This document shows, in pieces, positions 7,244-15,023 of a DNA stretch of 64,000 nucleotides. Below the pieces are notes generated by a model that was given only the letters and a program-made list of their open reading frames with translations, was not told the DNA's origin and made no database searches. How positions within the stretch are numbered: position 1 is the stretch's first letter; each line of letters begins with the position of its first letter. The stretch is from positions 1 to 64,000 of the forward strand of contig NZ_WHSB02000009.1 of NCBI RefSeq assembly GCF_010994755.1, in the 5' to 3' direction. The position numbers and the translations under genes are program-made. The DNA comes from Shinella lacus. GTDB lineage: Bacteria > Pseudomonadota > Alphaproteobacteria > Rhizobiales > Rhizobiaceae.

Positions 7244-8581
7244 GTGATCAATCAAGAGTTGGGAGAACTGACGCGGTGTTATTCCAATGTCGACTTGCCC
7301 GTCGAGGTGGATGCGACCCTGGATAGCGCGCTGTCATTCGAACAGCAGATCCTGAAATTCGGCGCGGCAGCCCGTCGGGCGGTCCATATGCCGGCGCTCC
7401 AGCGGTATTTGAGCGAGAATGCCGCACGCGCCGTTTCCGGCGATCTTTCCGATGAAGCATTGACGGAATTCTTCTGGTTCCTCTTCTCGCAAAAAGATTG
7501 GCCCCGGATTCGGTCGACCGCGGAGGGTTTGCGCGGCCGGCTCCGTCATCTTCCCCTGCACGTCGCCGACCTGATCTTCCTTGCCTTCTATCGCTCTCAA
7601 CGCGATCGCCTGATGGCGGGCAAAGAGCGCGACGGTTTTGCCATCGATGCCAATGAAACGACGGCGTTTTTGCGAGCCGGCTGGCCGAGCGCCGAGAGAC
7701 ATCTCGCCGCCTTCGAGGCCATGTCGGCCCATGCGACGGGAAACGCCGTCCATGCCCGCTCTTCGTTCGTGTCGGTCGGCGATCTCAAGTTCATTGAGCC
7801 GTTTGCCGGCATATCCAGCGTGCTCGTCGAAACCAACTACGCGGGCACGATCGTTCCCGGACACGATATCGAGGTGAGCCCGTCGGCGGCCGAGCATGTC
7901 ACATTGCTCTCCCTCGATCGCACCTACTTCGAAAAATATGCCCTGCTCGTCGCAAGACGCTATGCTGAGACGAACCCGGCGAACGGCTTGCACTTCCATT
8001 GCGTGGGCTTCGATCCCCGCGAGGCGATCAACTCCTGGGGCTTGCCCGTCAGCTTCGGTTTTACGATCGATCATACCGATCTGTCGGGCCTAGAAGTGCG
8101 CCAGAAGCGGGGATATTATGCCAGCGCGCGCTACATCCATCTGGCCCGATACCTTCAACTTTACCGGTCTGTGTTCGTCGGCGACGTGGATGGCCATGTA
8201 GCTCGCGATTTGCGGCATATGGAGAGTGAGCACACCGACCTTGACGTCCTCTTGAGCACGAAGGTGCTCGACAAGGCACGCACCCTGAACAGGCTTCCAT
8301 GGGAGTCGGTCACGGCCTGTTCCTTCATGGCGCGGCAAACGCCCGGCGCGCTTCGCTTCGCAAATCGGATCGGCGCCTACCTTCAGAGGATTGTGGAAAA
8401 TGCCCGCTCGACGGGCAGGCCGATCTGGTATGCCGATCAAACCGCTCTCTTCTACTGCTGGCTCGATTCCGAGCACGACGTGGCGTTCGGCACCTTCGCC
8501 AAGCCCGCTTTCGTGCAACGCGGCTCCTGGCAATTGTTCCAGGGCGAGAAAGAGCGGCTGGACTTCCTCGCCAATCCCTAA
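7244..8581 (+). CDS. Uncharacterised protein, possibly GT-A-like glycosyltransferase
   Basis: An open frame of about 445 residues downstream of tRNA-Leu. I do not recognise a named family. The C-terminal half looks like a nucleotide-sugar transferase fold: ASARYIHLARYLQLY precedes VFVGDVDG, a DxD-type motif at residues 314-316, and IWYADQTALFYCW near the C-terminus resembles the Asp-Gln motif that ends many GT-A domains. The N-terminal half is mostly helical with no clear motif. There is no signal peptide or membrane segment. No start has a good ribosome-binding site; GTG 7244 is a guess, with TTG 7259 or ATG 7388 as alternatives. The frame itself extends back through the tRNA without meaning. 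Confidence 0.6.
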   Translation: MINQELGELTRCYSNVDLPVEVDATLDSALSFEQQILKFGAAARRAVHMPALQRYLSENAARAVSGDLSDEALTEFFWFLFSQKDWPRIRSTAEGLRGRLRHLPLHVADLIFLAFYRSQRDRLMAGKERDGFAIDANETTAFLRAGWPSAERHLAAFEAMSAHATGNAVHARSSFVSVGDLKFIEPFAGISSVLVETNYAGTIVPGHDIEVSPSAAEHVTLLSLDRTYFEKYALLVARRYAETNPANGLHFHCVGFDPREAINSWGLPVSFGFTIDHTDLSGLEVRQKRGYYASARYIHLARYLQLYRSVFVGDVDGHVARDLRHMESEHTDLDVLLSTKVLDKARTLNRLPWESVTACSFMARQTPGALRFANRIGAYLQRIVENARSTGRPIWYADQTALFYCWLDSEHDVAFGTFAKPAFVQRGSWQLFQGEKERLDFLANP

Positions 8582-8800
8582 TCACGAATGGACCCCGTAG
8601 GTGTCATGCCGTTTGCCTTTTTGGTGCACGTAGTGGCGCGCACTAACGGCTCGTTCATCACTTAATTAGCACATCGTAAAATTACCTGGACTCCACCCCG
8701 ACCCAGGTTCACCCTCCCACGCATAGTCCAAGCTCAGCTTCGACTATCAGCGACTTCAGCTCCGTCTGCCGTCAAGGGCCAACCAGCTGCGTGGGCGTCC

Positions 8801-8926
8801 ATGAAATATCTGATCATCATCGTTACGGTGGTTTGCGCCATGGCATGGGACTTCACGCAGAACCACGGCGCCTATACGTCGCGGACCGTGCGCAATGTGC
8901 ATCATTTCATCCAGAGCACGCTTTAG
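8801..8926 (+). CDS. Small 41-residue membrane or exported peptide
   Basis: A short frame encoding a peptide that begins MKYLIIIVTVVCAMAWDFTQ and ends with VHHFIQSTL: a basic start, a 13-residue hydrophobic helix, then an Asn/His/Arg-rich tail. Short proteins of this design (one N-terminal helix ending AWD, then a polar tail) are recurrent hypotheticals in rhizobia, from memory. No strong ribosome-binding site is visible before the ATG. Function is unknown. Confidence 0.5.
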   Translation: MKYLIIIVTVVCAMAWDFTQNHGAYTSRTVRNVHHFIQSTL

Positions 8927-8961
8927 GCCAGCGCACGATTCCGGCCGAAAACCCCTCGCTC

Positions 8962-8983
8962 AAAAAACCCGCATTTTAGCGGG
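8962..8983 (-). terminator. Rho-independent terminator of the RTX gene
   Basis: Read on the minus strand, CCCGC-TAAAAT-GCGGG is followed directly by TTTTTT, a standard intrinsic terminator. It lies about 120 bases past the stop of the RTX gene and also downstream of the 41-residue peptide gene on the other strand. Confidence 0.7.
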
Positions 8984-9050
8984 AACAAATTTTGCACAGC
9001 TGCATTCTACGGCTGCAACTGCAGACACCCCCGGATGCGGTTGTGAGGGG

Positions 9051-9081
9051 GACCCGAGAGCGATGTGCACGCTCTTGGGTC
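9051..9081. repeat. 12-bp stem inverted repeat downstream of the RTX gene
   Basis: GACCCGAGAGCG at 9051-9062 pairs with CGCTCTTGGGTC at 9070-9081 (one G-T wobble), with a 7-base loop. It sits 18 bases beyond the RTX stop. It has no T-run, so it may be an RNA-stabilising 3' hairpin rather than the terminator. Confidence 0.5.
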
Positions 9082-9099
9082 TCAACCATCCTGGGGTCT

Positions 9100-9909
9100 T
9101 CAGAGAATGAAATCGGCCTTTGTGAAATCGATCGACGCGTCGATGCGGATCGAGAAATCGGCCTTGCCGTCGCCATCGACATCACCGTGGACAAAGGTAT
9201 CCCCGCCCTTCTTCTCGTAGCGCAGCTCGCCCGCATCCTTGGAAAAGGCCTTGTCTGCGATGAAGCTGAACGCCTGGTTCCTGGCGAGCGTCGTATCGGC
9301 ATCGATCGCCTTGAGGTCGATCCTGTCCTTCTCCGTCTGGCTGAAATCGACGATCGTGTCGCGTCCACCCGCGGCAACGGTCGAATCCTTCACCGAACGG
9401 AAAACGAACGTATCCGCACCCGCACCGCCATAAAGCTTGTCGGCGCCCGCGCCGCCTTCCAGACGGTCGTTGCCGGCATAGCCATAGAGCGTGTCGTTGC
9501 CGGCCCCGCCCCAGAACGTATCGGCATATTTGGTGGCCTTGATGACGTCATTGCCGGAAAGAAGCGTGTCTAGGAAGGTCTTCGTGCTGCCGCTGTCGAG
9601 TGCATTGGAGAGTTTTTTGCCGGCGAGCGAAAGTTTTGTGATGTCGAGCAGCGCCTGACCTTCGGACACCGCCTTGAAAGACGTGATCGTTCCCGATGTA
9701 ATGCCAGAGACTTCCTTGCCGTCGAAGGTGTATTTCAGCTTCGAGCCGCCTATCGCCATGTAGTTCTTTGCATCATTGGAGAACTTCAGTGAGGTCGATG
9801 TTACCTTTTCGTGCTCGTAGTCGAGAATGTCATGCAGTTTTTCGGAAACGAACTTGCTGAAATTGGCGCCGGATTTCGATGTGAAACCGCTAATATTGAT
9901 GGAACTCAT
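9100..9909 (-). CDS. RTX-type calcium-binding protein, probably secreted by a type I system
   Basis: 269 residues. An N-terminal region without recognisable domain (about 1-135) is followed by three to four glycine-rich nonapeptide repeats of the GGxGxDxLx type (GGAGNDTLYG, YAGNDRLEGG, GGAGADKLYGG, GGAGADTFVF) that form a calcium beta-roll. A serralysin-like C-terminal domain then ends in DFTKADFIL. The acidic-hydrophobic terminal residues resemble type I secretion signals. There is no Sec signal peptide, no protease motif, and no ABC/MFP exporter in the window. ATG at 9909 is chosen for its GAGGA site 7 bases upstream; a GTG two codons earlier is possible. Confidence 0.85.
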   Translation of the reverse strand: MSSINISGFTSKSGANFSKFVSEKLHDILDYEHEKVTSTSLKFSNDAKNYMAIGGSKLKYTFDGKEVSGITSGTITSFKAVSEGQALLDITKLSLAGKKLSNALDSGSTKTFLDTLLSGNDVIKATKYADTFWGGAGNDTLYGYAGNDRLEGGAGADKLYGGAGADTFVFRSVKDSTVAAGGRDTIVDFSQTEKDRIDLKAIDADTTLARNQAFSFIADKAFSKDAGELRYEKKGGDTFVHGDVDGDGKADFSIRIDASIDFTKADFIL

Positions 9910-10084
9910 AAACACGTCCTCGCTGGAGATGCCGATGCTTAACGCGGGCGCTTAGGCCCGGCAACCGCCGTTTCGGCACAGAGCTGTCCGACATCGAAGC
10001 ACCCCTAACCATCCCTTAAACCGCCATGAACAAATCCGATCTTTCAGCGTTGTCCACCGAACCCGCCATAGAGGAGCGCGCGCC

Positions 10085-10348
10085 ATGGTCTTCAAGGAAG
10101 GCACCTTCAAGGGCGAACCGCCCGAACATTTCGATGGTCCGCACCCCGCCTGGCTGGAAGCAGCGGTCGCGGATGCGCTTTCGCTGGCCGGCGATGTGGA
10201 CGCCTCCGACATCAGGGTGACCTGCAAGGGCACGCGGATCATCCTCACCGGCAACGTCGGCTCCGCCGCTGAGGCGGATCGGGCGAGCGCAATCGCGGCC
10301 TCGCTCAAGGACGTCACGGAGGTGGACAGCCGCCTTTCCTGGCTCTAA
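10085..10348 (+). CDS. BON-domain protein
   Basis: 87 residues. The core (about 20-87) is a single BON domain: WLEAAVADAL, then a middle strand pair VTCKGTRIILTGNVGSAAEADRA in broken form, ending in VDSRL. BON domains occur in osmotic-shock and phospholipid-binding proteins. There is no signal peptide, so this form is probably cytoplasmic. The start is supported by GAGGAG 8-10 bases upstream. It lies divergent from the RTX gene and 76 bases before the acyl-CoA synthetase gene. Confidence 0.8.
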   Translation: MVFKEGTFKGEPPEHFDGPHPAWLEAAVADALSLAGDVDASDIRVTCKGTRIILTGNVGSAAEADRASAIAASLKDVTEVDSRLSWL

Positions 10349-10424
10349 GCCCCACAAAAACCCGCCATTGCCGGCGGCCCCTCCGGAATGCTAGGTGCAA
10401 TGCAGCAAACTGGAGTGACGCCGG

Positions 10425-12068
10425 ATGCTCGACGAGAGACCGACCTATGATGCGCTGTACCGGGATTTTCGCTGGAAGATCCCCGAACGGTTCAACATCG
10501 GCACCGCGGTCTCCAACGCCTGGGCGGCGCGCGAGCCGGACCGCATCTGCCTCCAGCATTTCCTGCCCGACGCCCCACCGCTGGCGCTCACCTATGGCGA
10601 ACTCGCCGCCCGCTCGGATGCCTTTGCGGCGGCACTAGCAGCCGAGGGAGTAGGCAAGGGCGACCGCGTCGGCATCCTGCTGCCGCAGGGTTTTGAAACG
10701 GTCATCGCCCATGTCGCGATCTACAAGCTCGGCGCCATCGCGTTGCCGCTGGCGCTGCTGTTCGGTGCGGATGCCCTGCTCTTCCGGCTGAAGAATGCCG
10801 AAGCCAGGGCGATCGTCACCAACCGCTTCGGCGCCGAGCGCCTGCGACCGATCCGCCAGGAGCTTCCGACGCTGGAGCTGGTGGTGACCACCGATCCGGT
10901 CGCCGATCCCGCGGAAAAATCCTTCCACGATCTCGTCGCCCGGTATGCCGGCCCGTTCGAGGCCGTCGACAGCGGTCCGGACGATCCGGCGATGATGATC
11001 TATACCTCCGGCACGACCGGCCCGCCGAAGGGCGCACTGCACGGCCACCGCGTGCTGCTCGGCCATGTGCCGGGCTTCCAGATGCACCATGAATTCCTGC
11101 CGCAACCGGGAGACCGCATCTGGACGCCGTCCGACTGGGCCTGGGCGGGCGGGCTTCTCAACGTGCTCATGCCGGCGCTGCTGCTCGGCGTGCCGGTCGT
11201 CTCCTCGCCCGGCCAGAAATTCGATCCCGACATGGCCTACCGCATCATGCAGGAGATGGACGTGCGCAACGCCTTCATCCCGCCGACGGCGCTGAGATTG
11301 ATGAAATCGGTCGCCAATCCGCGCGAAAAATACCGACTGAACCTGCGTACCATCGGTTCGGCGGGCGAATCGCTCGGCCGCGAGACGTGGGAATGGGTGC
11401 GCGATACGCTCGGCATCACCATCAACGAATTCTACGGCCAGACCGAGTGCAACATCGTGCTCGGCTCGATCGGCAAGCTCGGCGTTTCGCGCCCGGGACC
11501 GATCGGCAAGCCGGTGCCGGGCCATGTCGTCGCAATCATCGATGCGGATGGCCGGGAGGTGCCGCGCGGCACCGTTGGCCAGGTCGCGGTGAAGCGGCCT
11601 GACCCGGTGATGTTCCTCGGCTATTGGCGGAACGACAAGGCGACGGCGGAAAAATTCATCGGCGACTGGATGACGACCGGCGATCTCGGCCGCATGGATG
11701 CAGAGGGATACGTCACCTTCTTCGGCCGCGACGACGACGTCATCACCTCGTCGGGCTACCGCATCGGGCCGAGCGAGATCGAGGATTGCCTTGCCGGCCA
11801 CCCGGCCGTGCAGCTCGCCGCCGCCGTCGGCAAGCCGGACGAGCTGCGCACCGAGATCGTCAAGGCCTATGTGGTGCTGCGGCCGGGCCAGGCGCCCTCG
11901 GAGGCGCTTGCCGCCGATATCCGCGAATGGGTGAAATCGCGGCTCTCCATGCACGAATATCCGCGCGAGGTGGAGTTCGTCGACAGTCTCCCGCTGACGA
12001 CCTCGGGCAAAGTCATCCGCCACCTGCTGCGCAAGCGCGCCGCCGAAGAAACATCCTTCGCCGCTTAA
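10425..12068 (+). CDS. AMP-dependent acyl-CoA synthetase
   Basis: 547 residues of the ANL superfamily. The P-loop MIYTSGTTGPPKG is followed by FYGQTECN (motif A5), TGDLGRMDAEGY (A7, with the hinge region after it) and a C-terminal TTSGKVIRHLLR holding the catalytic lysine. Sequence style (WTPSDWAWAGG) resembles the acetyl/medium-chain acyl-CoA synthetases of the ACSM/Acs-like group rather than long-chain FadD. It activates a carboxylic acid to acyl-CoA by way of an acyl-adenylate; the chain length preferred is not evident. Its stop codon shares bases (TTAA) with that of the convergent acyltransferase gene. Confidence 0.88.
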   Translation: MLDERPTYDALYRDFRWKIPERFNIGTAVSNAWAAREPDRICLQHFLPDAPPLALTYGELAARSDAFAAALAAEGVGKGDRVGILLPQGFETVIAHVAIYKLGAIALPLALLFGADALLFRLKNAEARAIVTNRFGAERLRPIRQELPTLELVVTTDPVADPAEKSFHDLVARYAGPFEAVDSGPDDPAMMIYTSGTTGPPKGALHGHRVLLGHVPGFQMHHEFLPQPGDRIWTPSDWAWAGGLLNVLMPALLLGVPVVSSPGQKFDPDMAYRIMQEMDVRNAFIPPTALRLMKSVANPREKYRLNLRTIGSAGESLGRETWEWVRDTLGITINEFYGQTECNIVLGSIGKLGVSRPGPIGKPVPGHVVAIIDADGREVPRGTVGQVAVKRPDPVMFLGYWRNDKATAEKFIGDWMTTGDLGRMDAEGYVTFFGRDDDVITSSGYRIGPSEIEDCLAGHPAVQLAAAVGKPDELRTEIVKAYVVLRPGQAPSEALAADIREWVKSRLSMHEYPREVEFVDSLPLTTSGKVIRHLLRKRAAEETSFAA

Positions 12069-13336
12069 CGTTTGGCCAGCGAGCGGATCTTGTCGCGCAG
12101 CAGCCGGGCCACGTTGCGCGTGTTGCGGTAGAGGTGGAGCTGTGCTGCGACCTGGCGCACGTCGCGGTCGCGGTTCTGTTGCAGGCCGACGACGAGCGTG
12201 CCCATGTCCTCGCGCTCTTCCCAGAACCGGCTCATCACCGGATGGTCCGGTACCGCGCAGGAATCCGAACGCGCGATATTGGCGTCGTCCAGATGCCATT
12301 CCGTCAGTTCGGCCACCAACAGCTTGCCCGGCGAATATTTCGAAAACTCTTCGTCATAGGCCGTCTTCCACGTATAGGCCTCGCCGCCGGTCATGAAGAC
12401 GATCATCGAGGCGATGGCGCGGCCGTCGAGGTCGAGCGTGTGGATACGCACGCCGTCGGTTTCGGCAAGGTTGGTGATCGCCTCGCGGGCGAAGGCGGCG
12501 CGGTAGCGGTCGTTGATCATCGCCGTGCGGCCGCGGCCCTTCCAGCCGGCCGCTTCCAGCAGCAGGAATTCCTCCATGCGCAGTCTTATGTCGGCGGGCT
12601 GGCGGGCGACGTTGTAGCTGAGCGCACCCTGCTGGTCGAGCTTGCGCCATTGCCGGCGCAATTCGCGAAAATGCTCGGGCGAGATCGCCTTCTGCAAATA
12701 GGTCTGGCCGTCGAGCAGGCTTTCCAGCATCGGCCGGCGATAGGTGTCGGTGACCGTGACCGGCAGGTTGCGACCGATTGCCACAGCGCGCATCAGCTGC
12801 GCGAAGGCTCCGTTGAGGCGCAGGTCCGGCAGGACGAGGATCGGTGGCAGGCCGGTGCCCGCGCTGCCGAGCGCGTCGAGCAGGTTGTCGAGCGTTTCGG
12901 CCGCCTCCTCCGCATCGACGAGCGGCGTGCCGAGCGGCCCGAAAGGATTGGACCAGGCGCGCAAAATGCTGGAGCCGATGGAGAAGCCCGGCTTTTCGAC
13001 CGAGAACGGCATCAGGAAGCGCATGCGGCTGCGCCCGTTGCTCTCGTCGCGGATGACCGAGAGGCGCACCGTGCGGTCTTCCAGGCGCGGCATGGCGGGT
13101 GCCAGAAACCGGCCCGTGAAGAAGACGTTGGGCTCCATGACGCGGTTCGACAGGAAATCGAGTTCCTGCTGCAGCTCGTAGCCGGCGGTTGCCGGATAAA
13201 GTGCCAGCGAGCGGCCCGGACGGCCGACGGCGACGCGTTTGTCCGCCGGCGGCTGCGCCATCGGCGGGGCCGGCGGGATGGCGGCCTGGGCACGTCCGGC
13301 CGCAATGGCGTGGTCGAAGCCGTGGCTATCGGTCAT
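12065..13336 (-). CDS. GNAT-fold acyltransferase (CelD/BcsL-like, PF13480 type)
   Basis: About 423 residues. The middle to C-terminal part contains LRRQWRKLDQQG, FLLLEAAGWKGRGRTAM and a GKLLVAELTEWHL segment, which are hallmarks of the GNAT-related domain found in cellulose/exopolysaccharide 'CelD' proteins and FemAB-like enzymes. It probably acylates a polysaccharide or a cell-envelope precursor; donor and acceptor are unknown. The upstream flippase gene overlaps its start by about 11 bases, which argues for coupled expression and a shared polysaccharide pathway. ATG 13336 is preferred over a TTG seven codons upstream. Confidence 0.8.
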   Translation of the reverse strand: MTDSHGFDHAIAAGRAQAAIPPAPPMAQPPADKRVAVGRPGRSLALYPATAGYELQQELDFLSNRVMEPNVFFTGRFLAPAMPRLEDRTVRLSVIRDESNGRSRMRFLMPFSVEKPGFSIGSSILRAWSNPFGPLGTPLVDAEEAAETLDNLLDALGSAGTGLPPILVLPDLRLNGAFAQLMRAVAIGRNLPVTVTDTYRRPMLESLLDGQTYLQKAISPEHFRELRRQWRKLDQQGALSYNVARQPADIRLRMEEFLLLEAAGWKGRGRTAMINDRYRAAFAREAITNLAETDGVRIHTLDLDGRAIASMIVFMTGGEAYTWKTAYDEEFSKYSPGKLLVAELTEWHLDDANIARSDSCAVPDHPVMSRFWEEREDMGTLVVGLQQNRDRDVRQVAAQLHLYRNTRNVARLLRDKIRSLAKR

Positions 13337-14753
13337 GGCGGTCCATCCCGTTGACAAGGCTCGCCTTCACCGGATTGGCGAAGGCGAAGAGAATGATGGA
13401 AAGTTTCGTGCGCACAGCCAGGTGCAGCAGCACCGCCTCGACGATCATGGCGCTGGTGGTGGCGATGGCAGCACCCGTCAGGCCGTAGAGCGGAATGAGC
13501 GTGACGTTGAAGGCGATGTTGGCGGTGAGCGCCACCGCATAGACGGCGACGCACAGTTTTTGTTCGCCGGACATGGTGAGCAGCACCTCGCCCGGCCCGA
13601 CGAGCGCCTTGGCGAGAATGCCGACGAACAGGATGAACATCAGGCTGTAACCCGCCGTGAAGGCCGGGCCGAACAGCGACAGCAGGAAATGCCCAACGAT
13701 CAGTACGCCCCCGCCGACGACAAGCGACGGCCAGAAGCTCCAGCGCACGGTCTCGCCGGCAAAACGTGCGAGCGCCACGCGGTCGCCAGCGGAAAACATC
13801 GCGGAAAAACGCGGTGCGGCGGCCGCCTTCACCGAGAAGAACACGAAATGCACCAGCGCCATCGTTTTGGCGGCGGCAAAATAGATGGCGACGCTTTCCG
13901 GATCGAGGAACAGGCCGACGACGAGCACGTCGGAATTGGTCAGCATGAAGCCGAAGCCCTCGATCAGGAAGATCGGCAGCGCGGCCTTGATCCACAGCGA
14001 GAACTCGATCTTGCGCGGCCCCGCGACATAGCGTTTTCCCAGCCGGCGCACGATGTTGAAGAACTGCACGACCGTGGTGAGGTAGGTGGCGGCAAGGGCT
14101 GCGACGATCGCCGTCAGCGCCGTATGCGGCGCGTCCAGCGAGATGGCGAGCATCATGAAGACGAGGATCAGCAGCGGGCGCACGATATAGGTCGGGCTCA
14201 ATGCCACGACCGCCCAGCTATGCGCGCGCGCCGTGCTTTCCAGCACATCGCCGAGCGCGATCATCGGCATGCAGAACAGGCCGATGAAGAGCGGCACGAG
14301 ATAGTAGCCGGCAAAGGATTCGTGGAAGAGCCAGAGGCAGAGGAGACCGACGGCGGCCAGCCCCGAGGATGTCAGCATGGCGAAGATGCGCGCGGTCGAG
14401 GTGAGGCCGCGGATTTCCGCATGCGCGCTGCGCCCGGCATAACCCGGCAGGAAGCGCACGATCGTCGTGTGGATGCCGAGACAGGAGAGATCGCCGAAAA
14501 TGACGACGAGCGCCCAGACGAAAACGAAGATGCCATATTCGAACTCGCCCATCACGCGGGCAAGAATGATCTGCGAAATGAAGGCGATGGCCGCGCTGAC
14601 GACGCGGATGGCGAAGGCGATCAGCGCCATGCGCTGGGCAAGATTGCGGGGGTCGTCGCTGGCGAGTGTGGCGGCAAGCGCGCGCACGAGCGGCTCCGCC
14701 TTGCCGCGCAGGCCGGATGGCAGCAACTTTTCCGCCGACTGAATGACCGCCAT
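13326..14753 (-). CDS. Polysaccharide flippase (Wzx/MATE-like, MOP superfamily)
   Basis: About 475 residues with 12 or more hydrophobic segments. The first helices include SQIILARVMGEFEYGIFVFVW in broken form, typical of PST/Wzx-type oligosaccharide flippases that move lipid-linked repeat units across the inner membrane. The partner downstream is the GNAT acyltransferase. No polymerase or glycosyltransferase gene adjoins, so this pair may serve a pathway encoded elsewhere. ATG 14753 is chosen over a GTG two codons upstream. Confidence 0.85.
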   Translation of the reverse strand: MAVIQSAEKLLPSGLRGKAEPLVRALAATLASDDPRNLAQRMALIAFAIRVVSAAIAFISQIILARVMGEFEYGIFVFVWALVVIFGDLSCLGIHTTIVRFLPGYAGRSAHAEIRGLTSTARIFAMLTSSGLAAVGLLCLWLFHESFAGYYLVPLFIGLFCMPMIALGDVLESTARAHSWAVVALSPTYIVRPLLILVFMMLAISLDAPHTALTAIVAALAATYLTTVVQFFNIVRRLGKRYVAGPRKIEFSLWIKAALPIFLIEGFGFMLTNSDVLVVGLFLDPESVAIYFAAAKTMALVHFVFFSVKAAAAPRFSAMFSAGDRVALARFAGETVRWSFWPSLVVGGGVLIVGHFLLSLFGPAFTAGYSLMFILFVGILAKALVGPGEVLLTMSGEQKLCVAVYAVALTANIAFNVTLIPLYGLTGAAIATTSAMIVEAVLLHLAVRTKLSIILFAFANPVKASLVNGMDRHDR

Positions 14754-14874
14754 CAACACAGGAACCCGAACGCTACGCGAAACTATACAAAGGCCAGTCT
14801 TGTCAGATCAGGGTTAACAAACGGTTGGGTCGGGCCATGAAGAGCCGCCCGGACAGCCAAAAGAAAATGCCGCC

Positions 14875-14988
14875 AACCTCTCCCCCGTCATGGTCGGGCC
14901 TGACCCGACCATCCATGCTCCGGGCACGCCGGTGGATCCTCGGCTCAGGGCCGAGGATGACGTCGCGGGTGTGGGGAAACCTGTCAGC
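14875..14988. repeat. Palindromic intergenic repeat element flanked by an 11-bp direct repeat
   Basis: Two strong hairpins lie side by side: ATGGTCGGG-CCTGA-CCCGACCAT at 14890-14912 and ATCCTCGG-N7-CCGAGGAT at 14936-14958. The core is bounded by CGTCAT (14886-14891) and its complement ATGACG (14957-14962). Repeats of this text are common between genes in Rhizobiales. The whole unit sits between identical copies of AAAATGCCGCC (14864-14874 and 14989-14999); the second copy is the left arm of the secA terminator. Confidence 0.75.
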
Positions 14989-15014
14989 AAAATGCCGCCC
15001 GGAGGCGGCATTTT
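14989..15014 (-). terminator. Intrinsic terminator of secA (bidirectional)
   Basis: A perfect 11-bp stem, AAAATGCCGCC / GGCGGCATTTT with loop CGGA. The A/T ends give a T-run on both strands. It starts 10 bases after the secA stop on the minus strand. Confidence 0.85.
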
Positions 15015-15023
15015 CGAGATCGA

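Noticed and set aside
9100-9909. RTX toxin (haemolysin) or serralysin protease
   Set aside because: Far too short for a pore-forming toxin, and there is no HExxH zinc site.
14875-14988. CRISPR-like or small-RNA gene at the secA 3' side
   Set aside because: Two different hairpins, not a repeat-spacer array; text matches a dispersed intergenic repeat and no promoter is evident.
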